A stretch of DNA of 64,000 bases, taken from the NCBI RefSeq assembly GCF_001028705.1, contig NZ_CP011770.1, positions 1,057,501 through 1,121,500 on the forward strand. The letters run 5' to 3'. The DNA comes from Croceicoccus naphthovorans. Lineage in GTDB: Bacteria > Pseudomonadota > Alphaproteobacteria > Sphingomonadales > Sphingomonadaceae. The translations under genes were made by a program, and so were the position numbers. Below the pieces are notes generated by a model. It saw only the letters and a program-made list of their open reading frames with translations. It was not told the DNA's origin and ran no database searches. Shown here in pieces: positions 34,751-42,667 of the stretch; within the stretch, counting starts at the first letter, position 1; each line of letters opens with the position of its first letter.

Positions 34751-36142
34751 CTAGACTAGAGGGCCTTTCCGGCCTTCACTGTGGTGCAACACGGCATCGA
34801 GCCTTTCGAGCGCCCGCGTGAGCTTGTCCCGGCTAAGGGTACCGCCGATGGACAGCCGGATCGCCTGTCGTCCGGTATCGTGGTGCGGTACCCTGAAGCT
34901 CTCGCTAGGCACGATGGAAACGCCCAGCGGTTGCAGCAGGCCGACCAGTTCGAACGGGCTGATTTCGTCCTCCAGTGGAATCCACAGATGATAGCCCTCA
35001 CGCGTGGCGCGATAGCTGGCCGGAGGGAGTACGGTCGCTACGATTTTCTGCCGCGCGACGCATTCCGCCCGCACCTGATCGATGAGTTGCTCCCACGCAC
35101 CGGACAAAAGCCACTGCGTGCAAACGGCCATGTTGAGCGGCGGCGCCATGACCGTGGTTTCGTGGATATCCGCGGCAAGCCGCATGATGTCGCGCACGTG
35201 CGGTGCGCGAAGATAGGCGATGCGCAGCGAAGGCGAGATCATCTTCGACAGGCTGGTAACGTGCCAGGTGCGTTCAGGCGCAATGCTGGCCACCGGGGAA
35301 ATGTCTGTGGTCGCTAGTCGCCCGTAGGGATCGTCCTCGATGACGGCCAAGTCATGCTGCCGGGCAATCGCCGCGATCGCGGCCCTTCTTTCGAGAGGCA
35401 ATGTGGCGGTGGTCGGATTGTCATTTGTCGGGACGAGGTAGATCGCGCGCACCGGATGCTCGCGACATGCCGCCGCAAATGCGTCGGGCAAGATGCCCTC
35501 GTCATCCGCTTCTAGCGGAACGATGCTCAGGCCCCTGCGCCGACAGATCGAAAGCCAGCCGGGATAGACGAACGGCCCGGTACACACCGCGTCGCCCGGC
35601 TTCAGGATCGAGTTGGAGATGGCATGGAGCGCCGTCTGGGCCCCGCTGGTGACGAGCACATTCTCCTCGGTTGCAGGGATGCCCCGCGCAGCCAGCCAGT
35701 CAGCCCCGGCCTGCCGGTCAACCGGCGCGCCGCCCGCCGGCTGGTATTGCATCCGGTTCGCAGCCGCAGGGCCTCGCAGAACCTCTGCCAAGGTGTCGGC
35801 GAACAGGTCGGCAAAGGGATTGCCCTGCGGGATGGGTGGCAGGTTCATGCCCGTATCGAATGGCGCGATGCTGGCCATTGCCGGGGTCGAAGCATGCTTT
35901 TCGAGCACGAAACTTCCCCTGCGCCCTTCCGCCGCGATCAGCCCGCGACGGCGGGCTTCGGAATAGGCGCGCGTCACAGTGCCGGGATCGACGCCCAGTG
36001 CTTCGGCCAGGTCCCGTTGCGGCGGCAGCCGATCACCCGCCTTCAACCGACCCGCCCCTATATCGTGGTCGAGCGCTTCGCAGATCGCCAGATAGACCGG
36101 GCCTTGCGAGCCATCCACTGCTGGGAGCCATTTTTGCATCAT
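34751..36142 (-). CDS. MocR/PdxR-type GntR-aminotransferase transcriptional regulator
   Basis: 463 residues from ATG 36142. The TTG at 36169 and the ATG at 36139 are less and equally likely, respectively. An N-terminal GntR winged helix (GRLKAGDRLPPQRDLAEALGVDPGTVTRAYSEARRRGLI) is fused to a fold-type I aminotransferase domain with TNDNPTTATLPLERR, EDDPYGRL and the PLP-lysine region SLSKMISPSLRIAYL. MocR regulators bind PLP or an amino compound through the second domain. No PLP-biosynthesis gene is adjacent, so the target is unknown. Confidence 0.9.
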   Translation of the reverse strand: MMQKWLPAVDGSQGPVYLAICEALDHDIGAGRLKAGDRLPPQRDLAEALGVDPGTVTRAYSEARRRGLIAAEGRRGSFVLEKHASTPAMASIAPFDTGMNLPPIPQGNPFADLFADTLAEVLRGPAAANRMQYQPAGGAPVDRQAGADWLAARGIPATEENVLVTSGAQTALHAISNSILKPGDAVCTGPFVYPGWLSICRRRGLSIVPLEADDEGILPDAFAAACREHPVRAIYLVPTNDNPTTATLPLERRAAIAAIARQHDLAVIEDDPYGRLATTDISPVASIAPERTWHVTSLSKMISPSLRIAYLRAPHVRDIMRLAADIHETTVMAPPLNMAVCTQWLLSGAWEQLIDQVRAECVARQKIVATVLPPASYRATREGYHLWIPLEDEISPFELVGLLQPLGVSIVPSESFRVPHHDTGRQAIRLSIGGTLSRDKLTRALERLDAVLHHSEGRKGPLV

Positions 36143-36171
36143 TTTTGCTTTATCTTTGCTTGCATGCAAAA
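36131..36171. promoter_or_regulatory. Repeated TTTTTGC motifs in the mocR upstream region
   Basis: TTTTTGC occurs at 36131-36137 and 36142-36148, CTTTGC at 36154-36159, and an inverted GCAAAA at 36166-36171. MocR proteins often bind direct repeats near their own promoter, so this is a candidate autoregulatory site. The first copy lies inside the coding region if ATG 36142 is the start. Confidence 0.35.
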
Positions 36172-36228
36172 CTCATATAAAGGTAGGGGCGAATCGCCAA
36201 TAGCCAATCACCAAGGTTGTATCATCTC

Positions 36229-36678
36229 GTGAGCGAAGAAGACCTCGAACAAGCGGAGCGCGCCGACAAGGCGCGTTGGATCTTCCGCTCCGGACTGAAG
36301 GGTCTGTGCCCGCAGTGCGGCAAGGCGAGCATGTTCCGCAAGTGGCTGAAGCTGCGGGATACCTGCCCGTCCTGCGGGCTCGACTATGCCTTTGCCGCGC
36401 CGGACGACGGCCCGGCCTTCTTTTCGTTGTGCATCGTCGCGTTCCCCCTGACATTCATCGCGGTCTGGCTGCAGGCAGCGTTTGAGCCGCCCTTCTGGGT
36501 GCACCTCGTGACGTCGTTGCCACTGCTGGTGATCGGCTGCATCTGGCCGCTGCAGTACATCAAGGGATGGCTGGTCGCGTCGCAATACGTGAACAAGGCG
36601 CAAGAGGCCGGGACGGAATCTCTTTGGGCCGAGCTCAACGATCGCGAGGCGCAGATGCGGAAGAACGATCGGAACTGA
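36229..36678 (+). CDS. DUF983 family membrane protein
   Basis: 149 residues from GTG 36229. A TTG at 36217 is possible but sits almost on the only Shine-Dalgarno-like AAGG. Two zinc-ribbon-type CPxCG motifs (LCPQCG and TCPSCG) are followed by two membrane helices. DUF983 proteins are of unknown function. It is divergent from the MocR gene. Confidence 0.8.
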   Translation: MSEEDLEQAERADKARWIFRSGLKGLCPQCGKASMFRKWLKLRDTCPSCGLDYAFAAPDDGPAFFSLCIVAFPLTFIAVWLQAAFEPPFWVHLVTSLPLLVIGCIWPLQYIKGWLVASQYVNKAQEAGTESLWAELNDREAQMRKNDRN

Positions 36679-36682
36679 CGCC

Positions 36683-37030
36683 GTGGACATCGTAACGTCA
36701 TCTGCCGCGGCATCGAATACCGGAAGCGCGCAGTCGATCGCGCAGGCGCGGCAGGCGGTGGCGCAACATTTTCTGGCGATCGACAAACCCCACCTCGCGC
36801 GCATCGTTCTTGACGGGCAAGGTGACGATTTCGACGAAGTGCAGCTTGCCGTTAGCGTCCTGGCGAAACAGGCCGGAACCATCGCGCGCTATCAAGATGC
36901 GTTGCACCAGTATGCCGATCATGGCTTCTGGGACGACGCGCTGCCGGGCGGGCCCCTGGCGCTGCACGATGCCGGAGAAATGGCGCGCAACGTCCTTGCT
37001 GGTCGGACTGCCTTTTTCCACGGCGACTGA
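36683..37030 (+). CDS. Possible small protein of unknown family
   Basis: An open frame of 115 codons begins at GTG 36683, four bases after the DUF983 stop. The sequence is soluble, with helices (ARQAVAQHFLAIDKPHLARIVLDG) and a strand-like centre. I do not recognise it. Overlapping frames on the other strand are also open, which is common in GC-rich DNA, so coding is uncertain. It could equally be a remnant. Confidence 0.3.
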   Translation: MDIVTSSAAASNTGSAQSIAQARQAVAQHFLAIDKPHLARIVLDGQGDDFDEVQLAVSVLAKQAGTIARYQDALHQYADHGFWDDALPGGPLALHDAGEMARNVLAGRTAFFHGD

Positions 37031-37425
37031 GACGACCTCGGCATCCAGCTTGACTGCGACCCGACTTGGGCTTGATCTTCTGAATCAAGTCGAAGCAACT
37101 GCAAGGATTTGAAAGATCCGGGTACTTGTGATGCTGGGCATACCAAAGCCTTGAAGAACAGCAGGCCCTTTCCGCGAGCTTGTTCAGATCTTCTCTGGTT
37201 GCTGACTTTTCGCTTTCCAACCCATAGTTCACAACAGGTGCGCTGTCCTACACGGCCAAATCTTGCGATCATGTCGGCGGCTCTTTCGCACCGTCCGTCC
37301 GCCTGATCGGCAAAATCGATCAATCTCACTCCATTGATTGAGTGGATTTTTCTCACGCGTGTAAACTTTGTCAACTTCCAGCCAGAACGAGCTGGTCGCC
37401 GATCGCCTGAAAACTAACCCAAAAT
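37031..37425. other. Gene-poor, lower-GC stretch
   Basis: No convincing gene is visible between the possible small gene and the Mur-ligase gene. The DNA is poorer in G+C than its surroundings and contains a small inverted repeat (CTTGAT and ATCAAG near 37070-37090). Open frames exist on both strands but none shows a known family or a good ribosome-binding site. It may be the remains of a decayed gene. Confidence 0.4.
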
Positions 37426-39075
37426 CTACAACAACCGCCGCTCTTCCAGCAGGTCCGGCAGGTCGTTCTCGTACAGCACGACATCTTCCGGCTTCGCCTC
37501 GCTCTCCAGCGCCTTGCGCGCGTCGGCGAAGCTGGCGACTTCGATGGCGGGCTTGCCGTTTGCCGCCAGTGCCCCGGTGAACGCCGCGATCCGCGATGGG
37601 TTCACCGCATAGACCATGTCGGCGAGGTCAGCGGTATATTCGCCCAGCTTGGCGTGGACGCGGTCATGCTCAATGCCCAATTCGGCGATGCCGGGGGTGA
37701 CAAGGATCGCCCGCCCGCCGCGCTGTTTCGCCAGTTCGGCGGCAACGGCAACCGCATTGCGAAAACCAGCTTCGTTGGCGTTGTAGGCATCGTCCAGCAC
37801 CAGCGCCTGGCCGGGGCTTTCGCGCTTTTGCAAGCGGTGCGGCACTTGCTCGACATCGGGCGTGACCAGCGGGATGCGGTCGGCAATTGAGGGATCGATG
37901 ATCCACGCCGCCGCCACCGCCAGTGCAGAGTTCACGATGTTGTGCTCGCCCAACAAGGGCAGTTCATAGCGTAGCGTCGCAGGCTGTCCGTTTTTGGCAT
38001 GCCCCTCACGCCGGTCTTCCAGCACGATGACCCAGTCGGCCTGTTCCAGCGTGGCGGAGACGACGCGGATGTCCGCGCCTTCCTCCGGCCCGACGCTGAC
38101 GACCCTTTCGCCATACTTGTTCCGCGCATCGGCGAAGGGGGCATAGGCCAGGACCTGCGTCGAAACGATGGCCGTGCCGCCGCGTTCGCAAACATCCTCG
38201 ACCAGTTCGCATTTGGCGCGGGCGATGTTCTCGACCGATCCGAAGCGTTCGGTATGCGCATCGCCGATGGCGGTGACGATGCCGTAATTCGGGTGCACGA
38301 AATCGCAGAGCCGCCGGATCGAGCCTATGCCATAGGCGCCCATCTCGGCGATGAAATAGCGGTGGCTCCACTGCAACCGCTCACGAATATGGCGCGTCAG
38401 GCCCAGCACCGTGTTGATCGACCCGCGCGAATAGAACACCGGGCCGGATACGCTCAGCACCTCGGCAAAGATGTGCTTGGTCGTCGTTTTGCCGAAACTG
38501 CCGGTAATGCCGATGCGGATGGGGTTCAGCCGCTCCAGCTTTTCCCGCGCTTCGGTCACATAGCCATCGTTGATTCGCTGCTGACCCGGTTTCAGCACTG
38601 CGTTGGCGATGACCAGCGTGAATGGCAGCAGTTGCAGCCCAATAATTGCGGGCAGGGCACCCACCAGCGTAAAGGCCACCGGCACCACCGCGAACCATGC
38701 CGCCAGATTGCGAATGCGCCGTGCGCGTTCGGTCATCACCAACGGTTTCTTGTAGGCATAGCCCTTTTCGCGCCACGCAATTGCGCTGATCGCGGCGGCG
38801 GCGATCAGCATGGCCGTCATCATCCACAGCCCGCCCATGCGCGCCGCACTCATGAAAAGCATCACGACGATCAGCGCCAGCAGGACAAGGCTGGCCCGCA
38901 CGTCGAACAGCCGCACCCGTCGAACCGCCGACAGGAAGCGCGACCCGTCATATTCTTCTTGCTGAAAATAGGTCAGCAGCGTGTGCAACCGGACCCAAGC
39001 AAGGAACCCGACCGAGCCGGTCAGCACCACCGTGCCAGCCAGCAGCGCGAGTTGATAAATGCCGAGGCCCATCAT
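37426..39075 (-). CDS. Membrane-anchored Mur ligase family protein (MurF-like)
   Basis: 549 residues. The first ~160 residues are membrane segments (about 6-28, 61-77, 82-100 and 124-160), replacing the substrate-binding domain of ordinary MurF. From ~185 a Mur ligase core follows: ATP loop GSFGKTTTK (192-200), the FYSRGSINTVLG region, an HNIVNSALAVAAAW block and a C-terminal domain starting LVLDDAYNANEAGF. Mur ligases form amide bonds between a carboxylate and an amino acid or dipeptide. Genuine MurF is cytosolic and part of the dcw cluster, so this is a paralogue. Its start overlaps the hydrolase stop (39072-39075). Confidence 0.8.
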   Translation of the reverse strand: MMGLGIYQLALLAGTVVLTGSVGFLAWVRLHTLLTYFQQEEYDGSRFLSAVRRVRLFDVRASLVLLALIVVMLFMSAARMGGLWMMTAMLIAAAAISAIAWREKGYAYKKPLVMTERARRIRNLAAWFAVVPVAFTLVGALPAIIGLQLLPFTLVIANAVLKPGQQRINDGYVTEAREKLERLNPIRIGITGSFGKTTTKHIFAEVLSVSGPVFYSRGSINTVLGLTRHIRERLQWSHRYFIAEMGAYGIGSIRRLCDFVHPNYGIVTAIGDAHTERFGSVENIARAKCELVEDVCERGGTAIVSTQVLAYAPFADARNKYGERVVSVGPEEGADIRVVSATLEQADWVIVLEDRREGHAKNGQPATLRYELPLLGEHNIVNSALAVAAAWIIDPSIADRIPLVTPDVEQVPHRLQKRESPGQALVLDDAYNANEAGFRNAVAVAAELAKQRGGRAILVTPGIAELGIEHDRVHAKLGEYTADLADMVYAVNPSRIAAFTGALAANGKPAIEVASFADARKALESEAKPEDVVLYENDLPDLLEERRLL

Positions 39076-39836
39076 TTCGCCACCGCCTCTTTGATGGCCA
39101 GCGCAATCTGGTGCCGCCCCCGGTCAAGGATCGAGATATGGTCGTAGAACGGGCATTCGACATAAGTGCCGTTCTGGACGAGCGAGGCGATCTTGCGCCC
39201 GATTTCCGGCGGGGTTTCGGTATCCGCGCCGCCGTAGATACAGGTCGTGGGGGTGGGAATGCGGGGCAGGTCGGCGCTCTGATCCTCGCTTATCGTCTTG
39301 ACGAAGATGTCGCGCATTCCGGTCTCGCGGCTCATAACATAGTCCGGGCTGCCGAACCGCTTTTCCAATTCGATCAACTCGTCCACGGTCCCGGCCTGCG
39401 CCTTCAGCTTCTGGAACTTGCGCCCGTTCCATTTGCGCTTCCAACGGTCCTTCGCATTTACGGTGCGCGGCACGCCTGCGCCAGCGACGATGACCATGTG
39501 GTCCAGCATCCCCGGTGATTGCACGCCCAGCCGCAGTCCGATGCGCCCGCCAAAGCTGTGCCCGACCCAGACGCATTTCGGGATCTGCAACGCGCCGGTG
39601 ACGTAACGCGCCATGAATTCGGCATAGTCCGCCGTGCCCCACGGCTCATCAGGCCGTTCGGACTTGCCGTGGCCGGGCAGATCGAACAGGTAGGCGTCGA
39701 TGGAGGGTGCGAGCGCCTCTGCCACGGGGATGAAATCGCGGTGCGACCGTCCCCAGCCGTGGGCGAAGACCACCTTGGGCGCGCCCGGTGTGCCGATGCG
39801 GATGTAATGGGGTTCAATTTGCGGGGAAGCCTGCAT
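39072..39836 (-). CDS. Alpha/beta hydrolase
   Basis: 254 residues from ATG 39836. The nucleophile elbow GHSFGGR (Ser about 94), the oxyanion-side AHGWGRSHRDF, a late acid (YGGADTETPPE) and histidine (FYDHISIL) form a full catalytic set. There is no signal peptide. Homologues are esterases or amidases of many kinds, and the substrate is not visible. Its stop overlaps the start of the Mur-ligase gene on the same strand, so the two are translationally coupled. About 70 bases separate its start from the divergent ATP-grasp gene. Confidence 0.85.
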   Translation of the reverse strand: MQASPQIEPHYIRIGTPGAPKVVFAHGWGRSHRDFIPVAEALAPSIDAYLFDLPGHGKSERPDEPWGTADYAEFMARYVTGALQIPKCVWVGHSFGGRIGLRLGVQSPGMLDHMVIVAGAGVPRTVNAKDRWKRKWNGRKFQKLKAQAGTVDELIELEKRFGSPDYVMSRETGMRDIFVKTISEDQSADLPRIPTPTTCIYGGADTETPPEIGRKIASLVQNGTYVECPFYDHISILDRGRHQIALAIKEAVAK

Positions 39837-39907
39837 GGGCCCCTTTCTTACAGCCGGAAAAATGGCGCACAAGGTGAACGCGCGAGTCGCACACAAGACT
39901 GCGACAG

Positions 39908-41098
39908 ATGATTTTGGACCGAGCCGGAGAATTGGCCGCGATGAACGATATAAAACGGGTGGCGGTGCTGTTCGGCGGGGCGAGCCAGGAACATGACGTC
40001 TCGGTCGTGTCCGCGCACCAGTTGATGGACGCCGCCGACGTGCGCGGGATAGAGGTGGTGCCGGTCTACACAGATTTTGAAAACCGCTTCTATTCAGCAC
40101 CTTTCCTGCGCGATATCAGGCGGTTCAAGCCAAAACCTGCGGGCGCGCCCGAAGTGATTTTCAGCTGGTCTGAACGTGGCCCGGTGATGCGAGAGCGTAA
40201 GAGCCTGAGGGAAACGCGCATCGATTGCGTGTTGCCGGTGTTCCACGGACCGTTCGGCGAAGACGGGCGATTGCAGGGACACTTCGAGCTGCAGGGCATT
40301 CCCGTCACCGGCTTTTCCGCCGGGTCCGGCGCGATGGCGATGCGCAAGGATGCGACCAAGGCGCTGGTCCGGCTGGCGGGAGTGAACGTGCTCGACCACG
40401 TGACCGCCAACCGGGCGAAGCTGGCCGATGCCAAGGCGCTGATCGCCGAAGTAGAGGAGGCGTTCGGGTTCCCGACCATCGTGAAGCCGGCCAACCTCGG
40501 TTCTTCCATCGGGGTCGGACTGGCCAAGACTGCGGCGGAACTGCCCGCGCTGGTCGCCTATGTGCTGGCGCAGGACAACCTTGCGATCATCGAGCCTCAG
40601 GTGCGGAATCTCGTCGAATACAACATCGCGATGCGCTGGGACGAAGCGGCTCAAGAGGTGAAGTTCAGTGCGATAGAACGTCCGAAGTCCGGCGCAGAAC
40701 TGCTTGATTTCAAAGAAAAGTACCTGTCATCGGGCGGCGGCACCAAGGGCGCGTTCCTGCCAAGCGAGGGGATGCTTTCGCTTACCCGCGACATCAATCC
40801 CGACCTGCCGCCCGATTTCAAGGCGACGATCCACGACTATGCCCGCCGCGCGTTCATAACGCTGGGCCATCGAGGCGCTCCGCGCATTGACTTCATGTCG
40901 AACAAGGAGACGGGAGAGATCTGGTTCAACGAGATCAATGCCATCCCCGGTTCCTACGGCTTTTTCCTGTGGGAAGCGGCGGAGCAGCCGCTGCTGTTCC
41001 CCGAACTGGTCGATCATCTGGTGACAGAGGCACTGCGCGATACGGTGAAGCGCTTTGACGATCCGGTGCCGCAGACGGCTTACCTATTGCCGCGCTGA
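39908..41098 (+). CDS. D-alanine-D-alanine ligase-like ATP-grasp enzyme
   Basis: 396 residues from ATG 39908; ATG 39941 (385 residues) fits homologues better. An N-terminal VAVLFGGASQEHDVSVVSA, then FHGPFGEDGRLQGHFELQGIPVTG, the ATP-grasp FPTIVKPANLGSSIGVG and the metal-binding region PRIDFMSNKETGEIWFNEINAIPGSYGF are present. The last block differs from true Ddl, which ends NTMPGFT. It is probably a paralogue forming a related amide or ester bond. It is divergent from the hydrolase/Mur-ligase pair, with a shared promoter region. Confidence 0.8.
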   Translation: MILDRAGELAAMNDIKRVAVLFGGASQEHDVSVVSAHQLMDAADVRGIEVVPVYTDFENRFYSAPFLRDIRRFKPKPAGAPEVIFSWSERGPVMRERKSLRETRIDCVLPVFHGPFGEDGRLQGHFELQGIPVTGFSAGSGAMAMRKDATKALVRLAGVNVLDHVTANRAKLADAKALIAEVEEAFGFPTIVKPANLGSSIGVGLAKTAAELPALVAYVLAQDNLAIIEPQVRNLVEYNIAMRWDEAAQEVKFSAIERPKSGAELLDFKEKYLSSGGGTKGAFLPSEGMLSLTRDINPDLPPDFKATIHDYARRAFITLGHRGAPRIDFMSNKETGEIWFNEINAIPGSYGFFLWEAAEQPLLFPELVDHLVTEALRDTVKRFDDPVPQTAYLLPR

Positions 41099-41140
41099 TC
41101 GGGCTAGGCATCCTGCGCAACTGCGTTTAGCACGGTATGC

Positions 41141-42139
41141 ATGGTTTCTGATAACGTTCAAAAGATCGTCGCCATCGATGTCGGCGGCACCAACGCCCGC
41201 TTCGCCATTGCCGAAATTGCCAATGGCAGGGTTGTGCGACTTGATAACCCGACCACTTTTGCCACGGGCAGCGTTTCGGGCCTATCCGCCGCGTGGGACC
41301 GGTTTGCGGAGGCGCATGCCAAGGACCGGGGTGGCCCACTGCCCAAAGCTGCTGCGCTGGCCGTTGCCGCGCCGCTGACGGGTGAGGAAGTGCGCTTCAC
41401 CAATTCCCACTGGGTGATCCGTCCTGCCGAGATCGCCGGCGAACTGGGGCTCGACGCACACGTTCTGATCAACGATTTCGAGGCTGTGGGCCACGCTGTC
41501 GCCATTGCCGGTGACGAGGATTTCGAGCATCTCACCGGCCCGGCTCAAATCCCCTCCCATGGTGTTACAACCATTGTCGGCCCCGGCACCGGGCTGGGCG
41601 TCGCCGCGCTCAGTCGTGATCCTGACGGAGCCTATCGAGTTCTGCCCACCGAAGGCGGCCACATCGGTTTTGCGCCCGAAGACCGGGTCGAGGAGCAGAT
41701 CCTGTCGCACGTTCGCGGCACCCTGCCGCGCGTATCGGTCGAACGTATGTGCTCCGGCCCTGCGATCGTGCCGCTGGCAGAGGCGATCGCCAAGATCGAT
41801 GGCCTTCCAATGCCCTCAGGCGATGACCGAGAGCTCTGGCTGTCGGCCATGTCGGGCACCGATCCGGTCGCGGTCAAGGCGATGGAACGGTTCTGTATGA
41901 TCCTTGGCGCGGCGGCGGGGGACTTTGCGCTGGCGCACGGATCCTATTCGGTGGTCATCGCGGGCGGGTTGGGCCTACGGCTGAAGGACCAGATCGCAAA
42001 ATCGGGCTTTGCCGAGCGGTTCGCTTTCAAGGGTCGCTACAAAAAACTGATGCTGACGATTCCCGTTCGCTTGATCACGCACCCGCAACCCGGCCTGTTG
42101 GGCGCGGCGGCCGCGTTTGCGCAGAAACACGGTCGATAA
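41141..42139 (+). CDS. glk: Glucokinase
   Basis: 332 residues. The hexokinase-fold phosphate motif AIDVGGTNARFAIAEI is at the N-terminus, and FEAVGHAVA, GPGTGLGVAAL and EGGHIGFAPEDR follow, characteristic of the Glk family rather than ROK. It phosphorylates glucose with ATP. It starts 42 nt after the ATP-grasp gene. It could supply glucose-6-phosphate for the mannose pathway, but that is not specific evidence of a link. Confidence 0.93.
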   Translation: MVSDNVQKIVAIDVGGTNARFAIAEIANGRVVRLDNPTTFATGSVSGLSAAWDRFAEAHAKDRGGPLPKAAALAVAAPLTGEEVRFTNSHWVIRPAEIAGELGLDAHVLINDFEAVGHAVAIAGDEDFEHLTGPAQIPSHGVTTIVGPGTGLGVAALSRDPDGAYRVLPTEGGHIGFAPEDRVEEQILSHVRGTLPRVSVERMCSGPAIVPLAEAIAKIDGLPMPSGDDRELWLSAMSGTDPVAVKAMERFCMILGAAAGDFALAHGSYSVVIAGGLGLRLKDQIAKSGFAERFAFKGRYKKLMLTIPVRLITHPQPGLLGAAAAFAQKHGR

Positions 42140-42307
42140 ACACCGATAGCGTCAAATCCCTGCCGGATAAGCGTTTCGTCGGCCAGCATATGGCGTTGGT
42201 CGGCAAGCGATGACATTTGTCGACACGCGTGTTGCGCCCATAGAACACCGCGTGATCGTTGCGCGGACAGCGGTCAAAACAGCCTCGTCATTTCGAGGAG
42301 GACCATC

Positions 42308-42598
42308 ATGAAGACCGTTTCGATCATCGCCGCCGCCGCCGGACTTGCCATCGCCGCCCCAGCTTTCGCCGAAAGCGTCAGCGTGGAATACAGCGACCTG
42401 AACCTTTCGACCGAGGCCGGTCAGAAAGAACTCGACCGCCGTCTGAACAATGCCGCCCGTCAGGTTTGCGGCATGGACCAGAAGCTGACCGGCACCCGCG
42501 TCCCAAGCCGGGAATCGCGCGAATGCTACAAGAATGCCCGCGCCCAGTTTGAACAGAGCATCGCCGCTGTGACGGCAAAGGAAGCCCGGGGCGGCTGA
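42308..42598 (+). CDS. UrcA family protein
   Basis: 96 residues. The signal peptide (about 1-21, ending AFA) is followed by SVSVEYSDLNLSTEAGQKELDRRLNNAARQVCG and a second Cys in SRECYKNA, the UrcA pattern. These are small secreted proteins of sphingomonads and caulobacters with unknown role. The Shine-Dalgarno GAGGAGG (42295-42301) overlaps the right arm of a 5-bp hairpin, CCTCG-TCATTT-CGAGG (42283-42298), which could affect ribosome access. Confidence 0.85.
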   Translation: MKTVSIIAAAAGLAIAAPAFAESVSVEYSDLNLSTEAGQKELDRRLNNAARQVCGMDQKLTGTRVPSRESRECYKNARAQFEQSIAAVTAKEARGG

Positions 42599-42667
42599 CA
42601 GTCCCGATAAGTCGCCCAAGGTTGCGCCCGGTCGGAAACCCACCGACCGGGCGTTATCGCGTGGGGA

